A stretch of DNA of 64,000 bases from contig NZ_LMAS01000001.1 of NCBI RefSeq assembly GCF_001509555.1, positions 94,971 through 158,970 of the forward strand, written 5' to 3'. Within the stretch, counting starts at the first letter, position 1. The number at the start of each line of letters is the position of its first letter. The notes below the pieces were generated by a model, which was given only the letters and a program-made list of their open reading frames with translations, had not been told where the DNA came from and made no database searches. This DNA is from Bacillus sp. FJAT-29937 (GTDB taxonomy: Bacteria; Bacillota; Bacilli; Bacillales; Cytobacillaceae). This document shows, piece by piece, positions 1-8,437 of this stretch. The translations under genes and the position numbers were made by a program.

Positions 1-966
1 TTGATTGAGCATTCCAGTGGAAGTTTCGCCATGCGCCATTAAAATCCATTCAAAATTCGATTGTTCCAGTTTTAGAGAAATTTGATGTTCATCGAAGGGC
101 TTTCCCCATTCATAGCTTAAACAATCAAAGGTTAATCCCCATCTGTTTGCTTGATTCACTAATCGATCCCCGAATGCTCCATTTGTTAAAATTAACCCTT
201 TCCCGGGAAGTCGTTTCAATTGAGCAATCATCGCTTCATTTGCAAGAGTTCCGCTGCCATTTAATAAATGAACATATGCTGCCTTGCTCATGGATAACAG
301 CGTTTGCTTTACTTTTTCAAGCGTCATCGAAAAATCGTATGAGCGATGGGAGACAGGCTCTTCAGTTAGGGCAGTACGAATATTGTCTTTTAAAACGACT
401 GGTCCCGGATAAAATGAGTATCTTTTTTGCTTTAATCTAGAAGCAATTGACCTCTCATATTGCTTTCTAGTTAACACCATAGGGACGAACTGGGCATCAT
501 CCGTTCCAACCGTACCGGCAAAAGCTTCAAAGCCCATTTGTTTATACAGCTTTTGTTCACGAATTGTACCTGAAATAACAGCAGCACTATACCCCTGTTC
601 ATAAGCATACTCGGATAAAGCACTGACAAGCATGAAAAATACTCTTCCATTTCGATGCTCTTTTCTTACGGCAAGCAGCCTAATTTCACAAAGCTTACCT
701 GATAAGGCGTCTTCCGAGAGCAAGTTTTCTACAGGCCCGACTTTCTTGTCCAAGGAGAAAGGCCGCTGATCACGGATCGCAATCATTCCAGCAAGCTCTT
801 GATCTTTTAAAACAATAATATATTTATTTTCATGATGAAAGGGATCCACACGAATGCCATTTTCGTCTGGTTCATGCTGGGGGATCTCTTCAACAAAGGT
901 TTCATAATTTAATTTTGCAATTTCTGCAAATTCTCTTTCTGTGCGAGCTATTTTACACCAATACAT
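1..966 (-). CDS. GNAT acyltransferase fused to class V PLP aminotransferase (3' end cut by window edge)
   Basis: The frame stays open from ATG at 966 to the window edge, giving 322 residues. Residues 1 to about 180 read as a GNAT-type acyltransferase: an acyl-CoA-binding-like segment at about 96-110 (RLLAVRKEHRNGR) is followed by a YKQMGF motif near 180. From about residue 200 the protein turns into a class V (fold type I) aminotransferase, with a PGP start (FYPGP), the GSGT cofactor-phosphate loop at 237-240 and the family motif HGETSTG at 312-318. The PLP lysine would lie beyond the edge. The N-terminal half recalls the N-acyl amino acid synthase branch of GNATs more than small-molecule acetylases, but that is an impression. 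A fused enzyme could both transaminate and acylate an amino compound; the substrate is unknown. It is transcribed away from the window and divergent from the next gene. Confidence 0.8.
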   Translation of the reverse strand, partial: MYWCKIARTEREFAEIAKLNYETFVEEIPQHEPDENGIRVDPFHHENKYIIVLKDQELAGMIAIRDQRPFSLDKKVGPVENLLSEDALSGKLCEIRLLAVRKEHRNGRVFFMLVSALSEYAYEQGYSAAVISGTIREQKLYKQMGFEAFAGTVGTDDAQFVPMVLTRKQYERSIASRLKQKRYSFYPGPVVLKDNIRTALTEEPVSHRSYDFSMTLEKVKQTLLSMSKAAYVHLLNGSGTLANEAMIAQLKRLPGKGLILTNGAFGDRLVNQANRWGLTFDCLSYEWGKPFDEHQISLKLEQSNFEWILMAHGETSTGMLNQ

Positions 967-1167
967 TTTGAAAACCTCTCTTCGTTCAAGCTCTTTCTAT
1001 ATCATATGCCAACTGACTAAAATCTATTTTCGCATAATTTTAGATTGAAAGAAATATTTTTCTCCTAAATATTGTAATAGCGGGGATTAAATATAAATGT
1101 GTGGTAAAATTGGTATGATTTAGAAAAGTAAGAATGATAGTTTATAAATATTTCAGGGAGTTTAATT

Positions 1168-1809
1168 ATGAATAATTATATGCAGATTTTTCTTATTATT
1201 TCTGGCCTATTCGCATCACTATTAAGCTTATATGAGGCTTACAGAGTATATAAATATCGGGGGATCTCAGCTAAGTCAAAGCTGGAGGCTATTTACACCT
1301 TTTCATTTTTCATTATTCAAACGGTTCTCTCCGGCTATTATATCTTTAATGAGAATTTCTTTTATCCCCTTATTATTAGCTTAATTATCGTTTTCGCCAT
1401 TATTTTATATAGATTTTTTGTGACTGGGCAAGTCATAGTCATTAAACATACTTCTAAAAATATCCTAGTTGAACGTGTACGCTCGGAATTAAATCGTCTA
1501 TCCATTTCTTTTACAGAGGAAGGATTTGATTTTTCAGATTTGCATCAATTTCATCTAGAGGATCAAACCATTATAAAGGTGTACAGTCCTTGGGGAGGAG
1601 AAAAGGAATTCAAGACGTATCAAATAAACTTAATTAAATGGTGGCGTCTATATGAATACGAAGAAATCAAGACAAATATTATTGAAAAATATCGGGAGGA
1701 AAGGGAAAATGAGATTTATTGGAAAAAAATACTTGTTTCCATTGGATCTGGAATAGGGGGCTTAATTTTCATGGGATTTCTAGCTTGGAATTGGAACCTT
1801 ATTTACTAA
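1168..1809 (+). CDS. Uncharacterised four-helix membrane protein
   Basis: This 213-residue protein is not recognised. An N-terminal hydrophobic helix (about 5-25) is followed by two more (about 42-58 and 64-86). A soluble middle part of about 100 residues is rich in charged and aromatic residues (WGGEKEF, KWWRLYEYEE), and a last helix lies at about 190-210. The start at 1168 is preceded by a GGGAG site with normal spacing. The gene stands alone, divergent from the aminotransferase fusion and upstream of the guanidine riboswitch, which has its own promoter. Base composition is AT-rich like its neighbours, so there is no sign of recent transfer. No function can be assigned from sequence alone. 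Confidence 0.75.
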   Translation: MNNYMQIFLIISGLFASLLSLYEAYRVYKYRGISAKSKLEAIYTFSFFIIQTVLSGYYIFNENFFYPLIISLIIVFAIILYRFFVTGQVIVIKHTSKNILVERVRSELNRLSISFTEEGFDFSDLHQFHLEDQTIIKVYSPWGGEKEFKTYQINLIKWWRLYEYEEIKTNIIEKYREERENEIYWKKILVSIGSGIGGLIFMGFLAWNWNLIY

Positions 1810-1902
1810 CTATGGACTTTAAAAGTATAAGAAAAGCAGAGAATGATGGAGATAGAAGGAATTTGGCTAGAATTTAAAGGGGATAACAGGAAATAGTAAC
1901 TC

Positions 1903-1930
1903 TTGCACATCGTTTCAATTCTTATATAAT
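1903..1930 (+). promoter_or_regulatory. Sigma-A promoter of the ykkCD transcript
   Basis: TTGCAC at 1903-1908 and TATAAT at 1925-1930 are separated by 16 bp. The predicted start, near 1937, lies just upstream of the guanidine-I aptamer. Confidence 0.7.
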
Positions 1931-1956
1931 AAAAGGAAATGAATAAAAAAATGTTT

Positions 1957-2060
1957 TCTAGGGTTCCGTAGCTCTTGCTGGTCTGGTCCGAGAGAAAACT
2001 CACAGATAATTCTGTGCCACGGAAGGATAAAAGCCTGGGAGATGACTGTTTATGTAACAG
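1957..2060 (+). promoter_or_regulatory. Guanidine-I (ykkC) riboswitch aptamer
   Basis: The conserved ykkC class I blocks are present in order: AGGGTTCCG (about 1960), GGTCCGAGAGAAAAC (about 1984) and CCACGGAAGGATAAAAGCC (about 2017-2036), ending in TGGGAGA. This RNA class binds guanidinium and normally turns on guanidinium exporters, carboxylases or ureohydrolases. Here it precedes paired SMR exporters, the classical B. subtilis arrangement. Confidence 0.95.
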
Positions 2061-2081
2061 CAATCTCTTAGGCTTTTTGTT
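2032..2081 (+). terminator. Riboswitch-controlled terminator
   Basis: The 3' edge of the aptamer (GCCTGGGAGAT) can pair with ATCTCTTAGGC downstream, with an inner CTGTT/AACAG stem, and a T-run follows. Because the 5' arm belongs to the conserved aptamer core, ligand binding should prevent hairpin formation and allow read-through. It is therefore an ON switch. Confidence 0.85.
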
Positions 2082-2109
2082 TGGAAAATTTGCATTGGAG
2101 GGAAGCAGC

Positions 2110-2454
2110 ATGAATTGGTTAAAAGTATTTATTGCCGCATTTTTTGAAGTGTTTTGGGTGATAGGTCTAAAGTATGCTAATGATTTTTGGACTTGGACGG
2201 GGACAGTCATTTCGATAATTGTCAGCTTTTATGTCCTGATCATGGCAGGAAAGAAATTGCCGGTTGGTACGGTTTATGCCGTCTTTGTTGGGTTGGGTAC
2301 AGCTGGGACCGTATTATCAGAAATTATTTTCTTTGATGAGCCTTTAAAATTATCGAAAATTATTCTCGTTTTGATTTTATTAGCAGGAGTCATTGGACTT
2401 AAACTTGTTACGAATGAAGAAGAAGCTGATTCGAAAGGAGAAGCGGTATCATGA
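2110..2454 (+). CDS. ykkC: Guanidinium exporter subunit YkkC (SMR family)
   Basis: This 114-residue small multidrug resistance protein has four transmembrane helices. The essential glutamate of helix 1 is at residue 13, and the helix-2/3 motif [14 protein letters not shown] is typical of guanidinium-type (Gdx) SMR proteins. The start at 2110 was chosen because GGAGGGAAG lies directly before it; an open frame extends upstream, but that stretch is the riboswitch. It forms the first half of a heteromeric pair with the next gene (ATGA overlap). The guanidine-I riboswitch upstream makes proton-coupled guanidinium export the likely role. Confidence 0.92.
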   Translation: MNWLKVFIAAFFEVFWVIGLKYANDFWTWTGTVISIIVSFYVLIMAGKKLPVGTVYAVFVGLGTAGTVLSEIIFFDEPLKLSKIILVLILLAGVIGLKLVTNEEEADSKGEAVS

Positions 2455-2765
2455 GCTGGGTTTATCTAGTCTTAGCAGGGATATTTGAAATGATTGGTGT
2501 TCTGATGATCAACAGTCTCCACAAAAATCGCAATTGGCAGTCTCTTATTATGCTGCTTATCGGTTTCGGAGCAAGCTTTCTTTTTCTAGCCCTTGCCATG
2601 GAGGAATTGCCGATGGGAACAGCGTACGCCATCTGGACAGGAATTGGGGCCTCTGGCGGAGCCATTTTGGGTATTGTGTTATATGGTGAGCAAAAGGGGT
2701 GGAAAAGGCTTTTATTTATAAGCATGGTGCTTGGTGCTGCAATTGGATTGAAATTGGTATCGTGA
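2451..2765 (+). CDS. ykkD: Guanidinium exporter subunit YkkD (SMR family)
   Basis: This 104-residue four-helix SMR protein is translationally coupled to ykkC by an ATGA overlap. The helix-1 glutamate is at residue 13, and [18 protein letters not shown] is the family signature. The two subunits are known in B. subtilis to act together as YkkCD. The operon ends at the hairpin directly after the stop codon. Confidence 0.92.
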   Translation: MSWVYLVLAGIFEMIGVLMINSLHKNRNWQSLIMLLIGFGASFLFLALAMEELPMGTAYAIWTGIGASGGAILGIVLYGEQKGWKRLLFISMVLGAAIGLKLVS

Positions 2766-2793
2766 AAAAGCTCGCTAAATGGCGAGCTTTTTT
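2766..2793 (+). terminator. Terminator of ykkCD
   Basis: The hairpin AAAAGCTCGC / GCGAGCTTTTTT begins one base after the ykkD stop and ends in a T-run. Confidence 0.9.
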
Positions 2794-2808
2794 GGGAAAA
2801 ATCTAATC

Positions 2809-3300
2809 TCAATCTAGTTTTTTAAGAACCATTCGAACGGTTTTCAAAATATGTCCGTCAAAATTGTCATCAAATTCAGATACTAATGTAAAACCTTTGG
2901 CATCGTAAAAATTTCTGCCAATATGATTATCTTTTTCTACATTTATATAAACCTCGTTAATTCCTTCAATTTGATGAATTCCTTCACTGAGTAATGCTGT
3001 GCCAATGCCTTTTCCTTGATATTCAGGCAAAAGATAAATGGCGCCAAGCTCAATCTCTCCATGTTCCTTAACAGGTGAAAAATTGGCAAATCCTACAATT
3101 GTGCCCTCTATTTCAGCAACATACAAATGGGAATGCTCTAATCTTCTTTTCATCATTTCATCGTTATAAGCCGATACTAAGAAATTATCTTGGATGTCTT
3201 TTGGAATGATTCCCTCATATGTATAATTCCAGCTTGTTTTAGCTACATTTTGTATCTGTGGAATATCATCGATCGTCATAGTCCGGATAGAATAATTCAT
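2809..3300 (-). CDS. GNAT family N-acetyltransferase
   Basis: A compact GNAT of 163 residues, the normal length for single-domain family members. The acetyl-CoA pyrophosphate-binding segment is visible as LLPEYQGKGIGTALL (about 92-106), after a beta-strand (GEIELGAIYL). The C-terminal NFYDAKGF motif is the usual strand-6/helix-4 signature. The start follows an AGGTGG ribosome binding site. It is convergent with ykkD, and its promoter lies toward the tandem repeat region. The substrate is unknown; such proteins acetylate small amines or protein N termini. Confidence 0.85.
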   Translation of the reverse strand: MNYSIRTMTIDDIPQIQNVAKTSWNYTYEGIIPKDIQDNFLVSAYNDEMMKRRLEHSHLYVAEIEGTIVGFANFSPVKEHGEIELGAIYLLPEYQGKGIGTALLSEGIHQIEGINEVYINVEKDNHIGRNFYDAKGFTLVSEFDDNFDGHILKTVRMVLKKLD

Positions 3301-3386
3301 GCAAATCCACCTTTCGTTTTATTTTTCAAAATGTGTTTTTTCCAATATTATCATAGTTAGGGAAGTAATTGTTTAATAAATATGCC

Positions 3387-3646
3387 TTCATAGTACGCGT
3401 TTTGATGAACCCGCGATCCAAACGGTCACTATGAATGGTTCATAGTACGCGTTTTGATGAACCTATGATCCAAACGGTCACTATAGACGGTTCATAGTAC
3501 GTGTTTCGAAGAACCTATGATCCCAACGATCACTATGAATGGTTTATAATACGCGTTTTGATGACCTAGAGATCCCAACGATCACTATGAATGGTTTATA
3601 GTACGCATTTTGATGAACCCATGACCAAAACAATCACTATAAAGGT
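3387..3646. repeat. Five head-to-tail copies of a 52-bp imperfect palindrome
   Basis: Units begin at 3387, 3439, 3491, 3543 and 3595, with exactly 52 bp between each. Every unit opens with TTCATAGTACGCGTTTTGAT (or a close variant) and closes with a roughly complementary arm ending GGTCACTATGAA. Each copy can therefore fold on itself around a central AACCTATGATC. Copies differ by a few substitutions, densest in copies 4 and 5, and there are no spacers. No gene overlaps. The array fills most of the 460-bp gap between a leftward GNAT gene and nrnB; the rest of the gap is plain AT-rich DNA. Confidence 0.9.
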
Positions 3647-3760
3647 GTTATACATGAATTTAATTAATTAACGTGAAATTATCAATTTATAAATATTTAC
3701 GGCCTTAATTATTTATAATTTTTCAAAATACAAACCATACTACGTTCAGAGGTGAGGATC

Positions 3761-4945
3761 ATGTACAAACTATTATCACATAATGACTTGGACGGGGTTG
3801 GCTGTGGAATATTGGCGAAGCTTGCTTTTGATAAGCAAGTGAAGGTTCGCTACAATTCCGTATCGGGTCTGGACCGTGAAGTGGAATGGTTTTTAGAAAA
3901 CGATAGCAAGGATACCTTTCTATTTATTACAGATTTATCTGTTAGTAAAGAAAATGAATCAAGACTTGATGAGTTTTACCAAATGGGAGGGAAATTACAG
4001 CTGCTGGATCATCATAAAACGTCTCTGCATTACAACGATTATGATTGGGGGAATGTCATTGTTGAGGATGAAGAAGGCAAATTAACCTCTGCTACATCCT
4101 TGCTTTATGAATATCTAGTTTCTAAGCAGCTGTTAAATCCATCTAATGCTATTACTGAATTTGTCGAGCTTGTCAGGCAATATGATACGTGGGAATGGGA
4201 AAAGAATAATAATCAGCAGGCTCAACGGCTGAATGCACTTTTTTTTCTAGTTTCCGTGGAGGAATTTGAAGAAAAAATGATTAGTCGGCTTAATACAAGT
4301 GATCATTTCCGTTTTGATGAGTTCGAACAAAAGATTCTTGATATGGAAGAAAATAAGATCGAACGCTACATACGCCGGAAAAGGCGAGAATTGGTCCAAA
4401 CGAAAATTGGAAAATATTTTGCTGGCATTGTTTATGCAGAATCTTACCATTCTGAGCTGGGGAATGAATTAGGAAAAGAATATCCTCATCTTGATTATAT
4501 CGCCATAATCAATATCGGCGGAAAACGACTTGGATTCCGAACCATCCATGATCATATAGATGTTTCCGAAGTGGCAGGACATTATGGAGGAGGCGGCCAT
4601 GCGAAAGCATCGGGCTGTACTTTAACTGACAAAGCTTATCGACAATTTGCAGCGGAGACATTTCATTTAGAGCCACTAAGAGAGGATTCAAAGCAGAATC
4701 GCTATAATGTGAAACAATCTGCTTTTGGAACTCTTTATCAAAATCGAACGGAGGATCTATTTCTCTTATATTCAAATGATGATCAAACATGGAGTATTGA
4801 ACAAAATGATAAAAAGATGAATCAGAATTATTCAAGCTTTGAAGAGGCTGAGAGTTACTTAAAAAGAAATTATGCAGCCTGGCTTGTGAGAGATGATATC
4901 TTTGTTGATTATTTGATGAAGGAAGTAAAAAAGAAAGACATTTAA
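3761..4945 (+). CDS. nrnB: NanoRNase NrnB, DHH/DHHA1 phosphoesterase
   Basis: This 394-residue DHH-family phosphoesterase is close in length to B. subtilis NrnB (YngD). The metal-binding motifs are in order: HNDLDGVG at 7-14, ITDLS near 56-60 and LLDHHKTS at 81-88. The C-terminal DHHA1 domain carries the GGGGHAKASG substrate loop at about 270-280. NrnB degrades very short RNA oligonucleotides (nanoRNA) in the cytoplasm. I place the start at ATG 3761, behind AGAGGTGAGG, rather than the in-frame GTG at 3752, which lies inside that ribosome binding site. About 80 residues after the DHHA1 loop form an extra C-terminal tail. Confidence 0.88.
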   Translation: MYKLLSHNDLDGVGCGILAKLAFDKQVKVRYNSVSGLDREVEWFLENDSKDTFLFITDLSVSKENESRLDEFYQMGGKLQLLDHHKTSLHYNDYDWGNVIVEDEEGKLTSATSLLYEYLVSKQLLNPSNAITEFVELVRQYDTWEWEKNNNQQAQRLNALFFLVSVEEFEEKMISRLNTSDHFRFDEFEQKILDMEENKIERYIRRKRRELVQTKIGKYFAGIVYAESYHSELGNELGKEYPHLDYIAIINIGGKRLGFRTIHDHIDVSEVAGHYGGGGHAKASGCTLTDKAYRQFAAETFHLEPLREDSKQNRYNVKQSAFGTLYQNRTEDLFLLYSNDDQTWSIEQNDKKMNQNYSSFEEAESYLKRNYAAWLVRDDIFVDYLMKEVKKKDI

Positions 4946-4975
4946 GAGAAAACAGTATACTATAAAATGGAAAAT

Positions 4976-5010
4976 AAGAATTAGGAACTTCTCCTATTCT
5001 TTTTTCTTTT
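4976..5010 (+). terminator. Terminator after nrnB
   Basis: AAGAATTAGGA pairs with TCCTATTCTT around a short loop and is followed by a T-rich run. Confidence 0.7.
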
Positions 5011-5039
5011 GAATAATGACTTAGGAAAGAGGAAATTCA

Positions 5040-5921
5040 TTGATAGATTTAGTTTTTGTAAAAGATTATCAAGATAATGATCAGCTAAGAAAAAGCTTTT
5101 TCAATTTGGCTGTTGATGTGTTCGGAATAAACTTTGTGAGTTGGCATGAAAATGGATTTTGGACGGAAAAGTATATCCCTTACTCATTCGCAGATAGTGA
5201 TCAAATCATTGCAAATGCATCGGTTAATCGCATTGACATGATTATTAATGGCGAAAGAAAAAGAGCTCTTCAAATCGGAACGGTCATGACCCATCCCGAT
5301 TACCGCAATCGAGGGCTTTCGGCAAATTTAATGAATCGAATTTTAGAAGAATTCAAGAATGAATATGATTATATGTATTTATTAGCTAATCATACTGTTT
5401 TAAATTTTTATCCTAAGTTCGGGTTTCGACCTGTCCAAGAGGTTATATATTCAATGGAGTTTACAAATGAACATTTTGAACCGGCCAAAATACGCAAGCT
5501 GGATGGAAAAAATCCAGAGGACCTCCAATTTATCTATCATTTCTCGGCTGACAGTATTCCTGTTTCTCAAATTTTTGGAACAAGCAACACATCGGAACTG
5601 CTGATGTTTTATTGTTTAAATGTTTTTCCTAATGATATTTATTATCTGGAAAATGAAAATGTTATTCTGATTTATCAACTAGAAGATAGCGAGATACATA
5701 TATTTGACATCATTAGCAAAAAAGAAATAAAGATTGAAGAAATACTTTCAAAAATAACAGCAAAGGGTACATATAAAGTAGTGTTTCACTATACTCCAGA
5801 TTATGATGGGATACATTTTAATAGGGAAATTTATAACGGAAGTGAAATTCTTTTCGTAAGAGAAGCCTCGCACAATAAATTTCCGGAAAACATAAAGCAT
5901 CCACTAATATCTCAAGCATAA
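5040..5921 (+). CDS. GNAT acetyltransferase with C-terminal extension
   Basis: A 293-residue protein starting at TTG 5040 behind AGAGGAAA. The N-terminal half is a GNAT domain with the acetyl-CoA-binding stretch VMTHPDYRNRGLSANLM at about 82-98 and the later NFYPKFGFRP motif. The C-terminal 150 residues form a second, unassigned domain, as in the two-domain Eis-like GNATs. Its neighbours (nrnB upstream, corA downstream) give no hint of substrate. Confidence 0.8.
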   Translation: MIDLVFVKDYQDNDQLRKSFFNLAVDVFGINFVSWHENGFWTEKYIPYSFADSDQIIANASVNRIDMIINGERKRALQIGTVMTHPDYRNRGLSANLMNRILEEFKNEYDYMYLLANHTVLNFYPKFGFRPVQEVIYSMEFTNEHFEPAKIRKLDGKNPEDLQFIYHFSADSIPVSQIFGTSNTSELLMFYCLNVFPNDIYYLENENVILIYQLEDSEIHIFDIISKKEIKIEEILSKITAKGTYKVVFHYTPDYDGIHFNREIYNGSEILFVREASHNKFPENIKHPLISQA

Positions 5922-6028
5922 TAATGTTTCAATAAGTACGAGTTATTCCCGGATCATTATGCGATGAATACAAGCATGTTTCATTCACATCCCGAGCAAA
6001 CTATTCGTGTTAGGAGGATTTTATCCAT

Positions 6029-6970
6029 ATGATTCGTTCTTTTTCGATAACTAGTGACTATCAGCTTGCAGAGAACCTGCCAATCGAGCAATTATTTCAA
6101 GACGATATTAAATGGTTTTGGATCGACTTTGAATCTCCAACTGAAGAGGAAACGGATCTTCTTAAAACCCAATTTAACTTCCATCCATTAGCAATAGATG
6201 ATTGTTTGCATTTACTGCAGCGGCCGAAGCTGGATTACTATGAGGGATATGACTTTTATGTGATCCACACTTTAAATCAGCATACCCTTCTGCCAGAAGA
6301 AGTGGATGTGTTTGTAGGAAAAAACTTTATCGTCACCTTTCATTTAACTCCTTCGTCTGAAATTACGATGGTGAGACAAAAGTTATTAGCAAATGATTTA
6401 CACTATAAAAAAGGAGCTTTACATTTATTTTATCAATTGATGGATAAAATCGTTGATGAGTATTTTCCGGCCGTTTATAAAATCGAGGATGAGCTAAATG
6501 AGATTGAATTAAAAGATGCCAAGAAAGATTTAATGAATGATGTATTTGAAATACGAAGCCAATTGTTAAAACTACGAAGAACGATTTTTCCCATGCGTGA
6601 ATTATTATATCGAATTTTAAATTCAGAAAGGGTTATCATTCCAAAGGATGAGAGAATGTATTTCATGGATATTTATGATCATTTGCTCAAGCTTTCGGAA
6701 ATGATTGAGTCAAATCGTGAAATGACGAACGATATTCGAGACAGTTATATATCACTAAATTCAGACCGAATGAATAATATCATGAAAACCCTAACTGTTA
6801 TGTCTTCCATTTTTATTCCGTTAACCTTCATTGCCAGCATCTATGGGATGAACTTCGAATACATGCCAGAACTCACATGGAAATGGGGCTATTTCGGGGT
6901 GCTTGGGGTTATGTTGTTGGTTGGTTCTTCCTTATTATTAGTATTATGGAGGATGGGTTGGTTTAAATAA
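6029..6970 (+). CDS. corA: CorA family magnesium/divalent cation transporter
   Basis: This 313-residue protein has the usual CorA layout: a large acidic N-terminal cytoplasmic domain, a long stalk helix (about 210-265) and two C-terminal transmembrane helices. The signature YGMNF sits in the periplasmic loop after the first helix, near residue 283. The C-terminal basic end (WRMGWFK) fits the family. It assembles as a homopentamer for passive Mg2+ (or Co2+/Ni2+) entry. The start at 6029 has a perfect AGGAGG. It is monocistronic by position; no M-box riboswitch is seen upstream. Confidence 0.9.
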   Translation: MIRSFSITSDYQLAENLPIEQLFQDDIKWFWIDFESPTEEETDLLKTQFNFHPLAIDDCLHLLQRPKLDYYEGYDFYVIHTLNQHTLLPEEVDVFVGKNFIVTFHLTPSSEITMVRQKLLANDLHYKKGALHLFYQLMDKIVDEYFPAVYKIEDELNEIELKDAKKDLMNDVFEIRSQLLKLRRTIFPMRELLYRILNSERVIIPKDERMYFMDIYDHLLKLSEMIESNREMTNDIRDSYISLNSDRMNNIMKTLTVMSSIFIPLTFIASIYGMNFEYMPELTWKWGYFGVLGVMLLVGSSLLLVLWRMGWFK

Positions 6971-7208
6971 TTTGTAAGATAAAGGGGATTTCTAAGGATT
7001 ATGCAGCCTTTGGAGTCCCTCTTTGCATTTGTATCAAAAATACTGAATATGTGCATTTTTGTGTAAAACAGCTCCAGATTTTAGGCAACAAATATGGCTA
7101 GCGGCGTAATAAAGTGAAAATTTAATGATAATTAAATTCTTAATAGACTGGCAGGAAGAATGGGAAACAAGCCGAATTTAATCATTTATAAAAGGAGGAG
7201 TTACAAAA

Positions 7209-8366
7209 ATGAACTACACATCAAAACTAGTAAAAACTAAAAAGGATCTCGGGCATGGCTCTCATATTTCCCCAGTATATTTAACATCCACTTTTGTATT
7301 TGAAAATGCAGAGGTAGGAGCCAAACGGTTCGCTGGGGAAGATGAAGGATACATGTATTCACGCCTTGGAAATCCAAATGTACGTGAACTAGAAGAAAAA
7401 GTCGCTGCATTAGAATTTGGGGAGGCCTGCCTTGCTTTTTCATCGGGTATGGCAGCTATAACAGGATGCCTTATGGGAATTTTAAAGGCTGGTGATCATG
7501 TAATTGCTCACACAGCCTTATATGGGGCGACGCACGCTTTTCTAAGCACTACCGTAAAGAAATTCGGAATTGATGTAACATTTGTTCCCTTTAAGACAGG
7601 CGATGAAATTGAACCATATATGACAGATAAAACGAAGGTAATTTACTTTGAAACTCCTTCGAATCCTACAATGTCATTAGTCGATATGAAAAGTGTAGCG
7701 GCTGTTGCAAAGCAAAAGGGTGTTTTAACAATAGTAGATAATACGTTTTTATCACCATATTTGCAAAATCCGATTTCATGTGGAATTGATATCGTTGTCC
7801 ATAGTGCAACAAAATATTTGTCAGGTCATGGCTATCTGATTGGCGGACTAGTAGTGGCTAGCAAGGATATTATTAATCCTATGAGAAAAGAAGTGCAAAA
7901 AACAATGGGAGCCACATTAGCGCCAATGGATGCATGGCTTCTCTGCCAAGGTATTCGGACATTGCACGTTCGGATGGACCGTTCCCAAGAAAATGCGCAA
8001 ATTTTAGCTGACCGGCTGGAAAAACATAAAGCGATTGAACGTGTTTTTTATCCTGGACTTGAAAGCTTTGAAGATAGAAATATTATGGAGAAACAAATGA
8101 AAGGACCCGGGGCCATGATTTCATTTGTCTTGAAAGGGGGCTATGAGCAAGGCGTGAAACTAATGAATTCGGTAAAACTTTGCACTTTAGCTGTATCACT
8201 CGGGGATGTCGGCACACTTATTCAACATCCAGCATCGATGACTCATGCAATTATACCTAAAGAGGAAAGGGAAAAAGCTGGTCTTTCTGATGGTCTTGTT
8301 CGCTTTTCCATTGGGATTGAAGATGTTGAAGATATTTGGAATGACCTTGAAATCGCATTGGGATAA
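7209..8366 (+). CDS. Methionine gamma-lyase-like PLP enzyme (Cys/Met metabolism family)
   Basis: This 385-residue trans-sulfuration family enzyme carries the PLP-lysine motif HSATKYLSGHG (about 195-205), SSGMAA and the C-terminal QHPASMTH. The overall pattern (RMDR, YPGL, SMTHA) is closest to methionine gamma-lyase, which splits methionine into methanethiol, ammonia and 2-oxobutyrate. Two points argue for caution. The lyase-specific cysteine of the LYGC motif is alanine here (LYGATHAF), and the aspartate after the lysine motif (usually GHGD) is tyrosine. Cystathionine gamma-lyase or an O-acetylhomoserine enzyme are alternatives. Start at ATG 7209 behind AAAGGAGG. No SAM riboswitch is visible in the 240 bp upstream, unlike the met operon at 46 kb. 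Confidence 0.78.
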   Translation: MNYTSKLVKTKKDLGHGSHISPVYLTSTFVFENAEVGAKRFAGEDEGYMYSRLGNPNVRELEEKVAALEFGEACLAFSSGMAAITGCLMGILKAGDHVIAHTALYGATHAFLSTTVKKFGIDVTFVPFKTGDEIEPYMTDKTKVIYFETPSNPTMSLVDMKSVAAVAKQKGVLTIVDNTFLSPYLQNPISCGIDIVVHSATKYLSGHGYLIGGLVVASKDIINPMRKEVQKTMGATLAPMDAWLLCQGIRTLHVRMDRSQENAQILADRLEKHKAIERVFYPGLESFEDRNIMEKQMKGPGAMISFVLKGGYEQGVKLMNSVKLCTLAVSLGDVGTLIQHPASMTHAIIPKEEREKAGLSDGLVRFSIGIEDVEDIWNDLEIALG

Positions 8367-8389
8367 TACATTTTTATTGGTTAGAATAT

Positions 8390-8420
8390 GCCCCCTGCAG
8401 AAAACTACAGGGGGGCTTCC
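8390..8420. terminator. Bidirectional terminator between convergent genes
   Basis: GCCCCCTG and CAGGGGGGC form a GC-rich stem around a 10-base loop between the lyase (+) and the SRPBCC gene (-). The T-run is short. Confidence 0.6.
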
Positions 8421-8437
8421 TGCCTCTTCAAAATGAT

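Noticed and set aside
147-440. 97-codon frame on the plus strand
   Set aside because: It is the complementary shadow of the GNAT/aminotransferase fusion, whose motifs are intact on the minus strand; no ribosome binding site precedes it.
1806-2210. Leftward 134-codon frame
   Set aside because: It runs through the guanidine riboswitch and the start of ykkC and has no start signal.
3387-3646. CRISPR-like repetitive array
   Set aside because: The repeats are contiguous with an exact 52-bp period, have no variable spacers, and no cas genes are present.
6971-7208. S-box or T-box before the methionine gamma-lyase-like gene
   Set aside because: None of the conserved S-box or T-box blocks are present.
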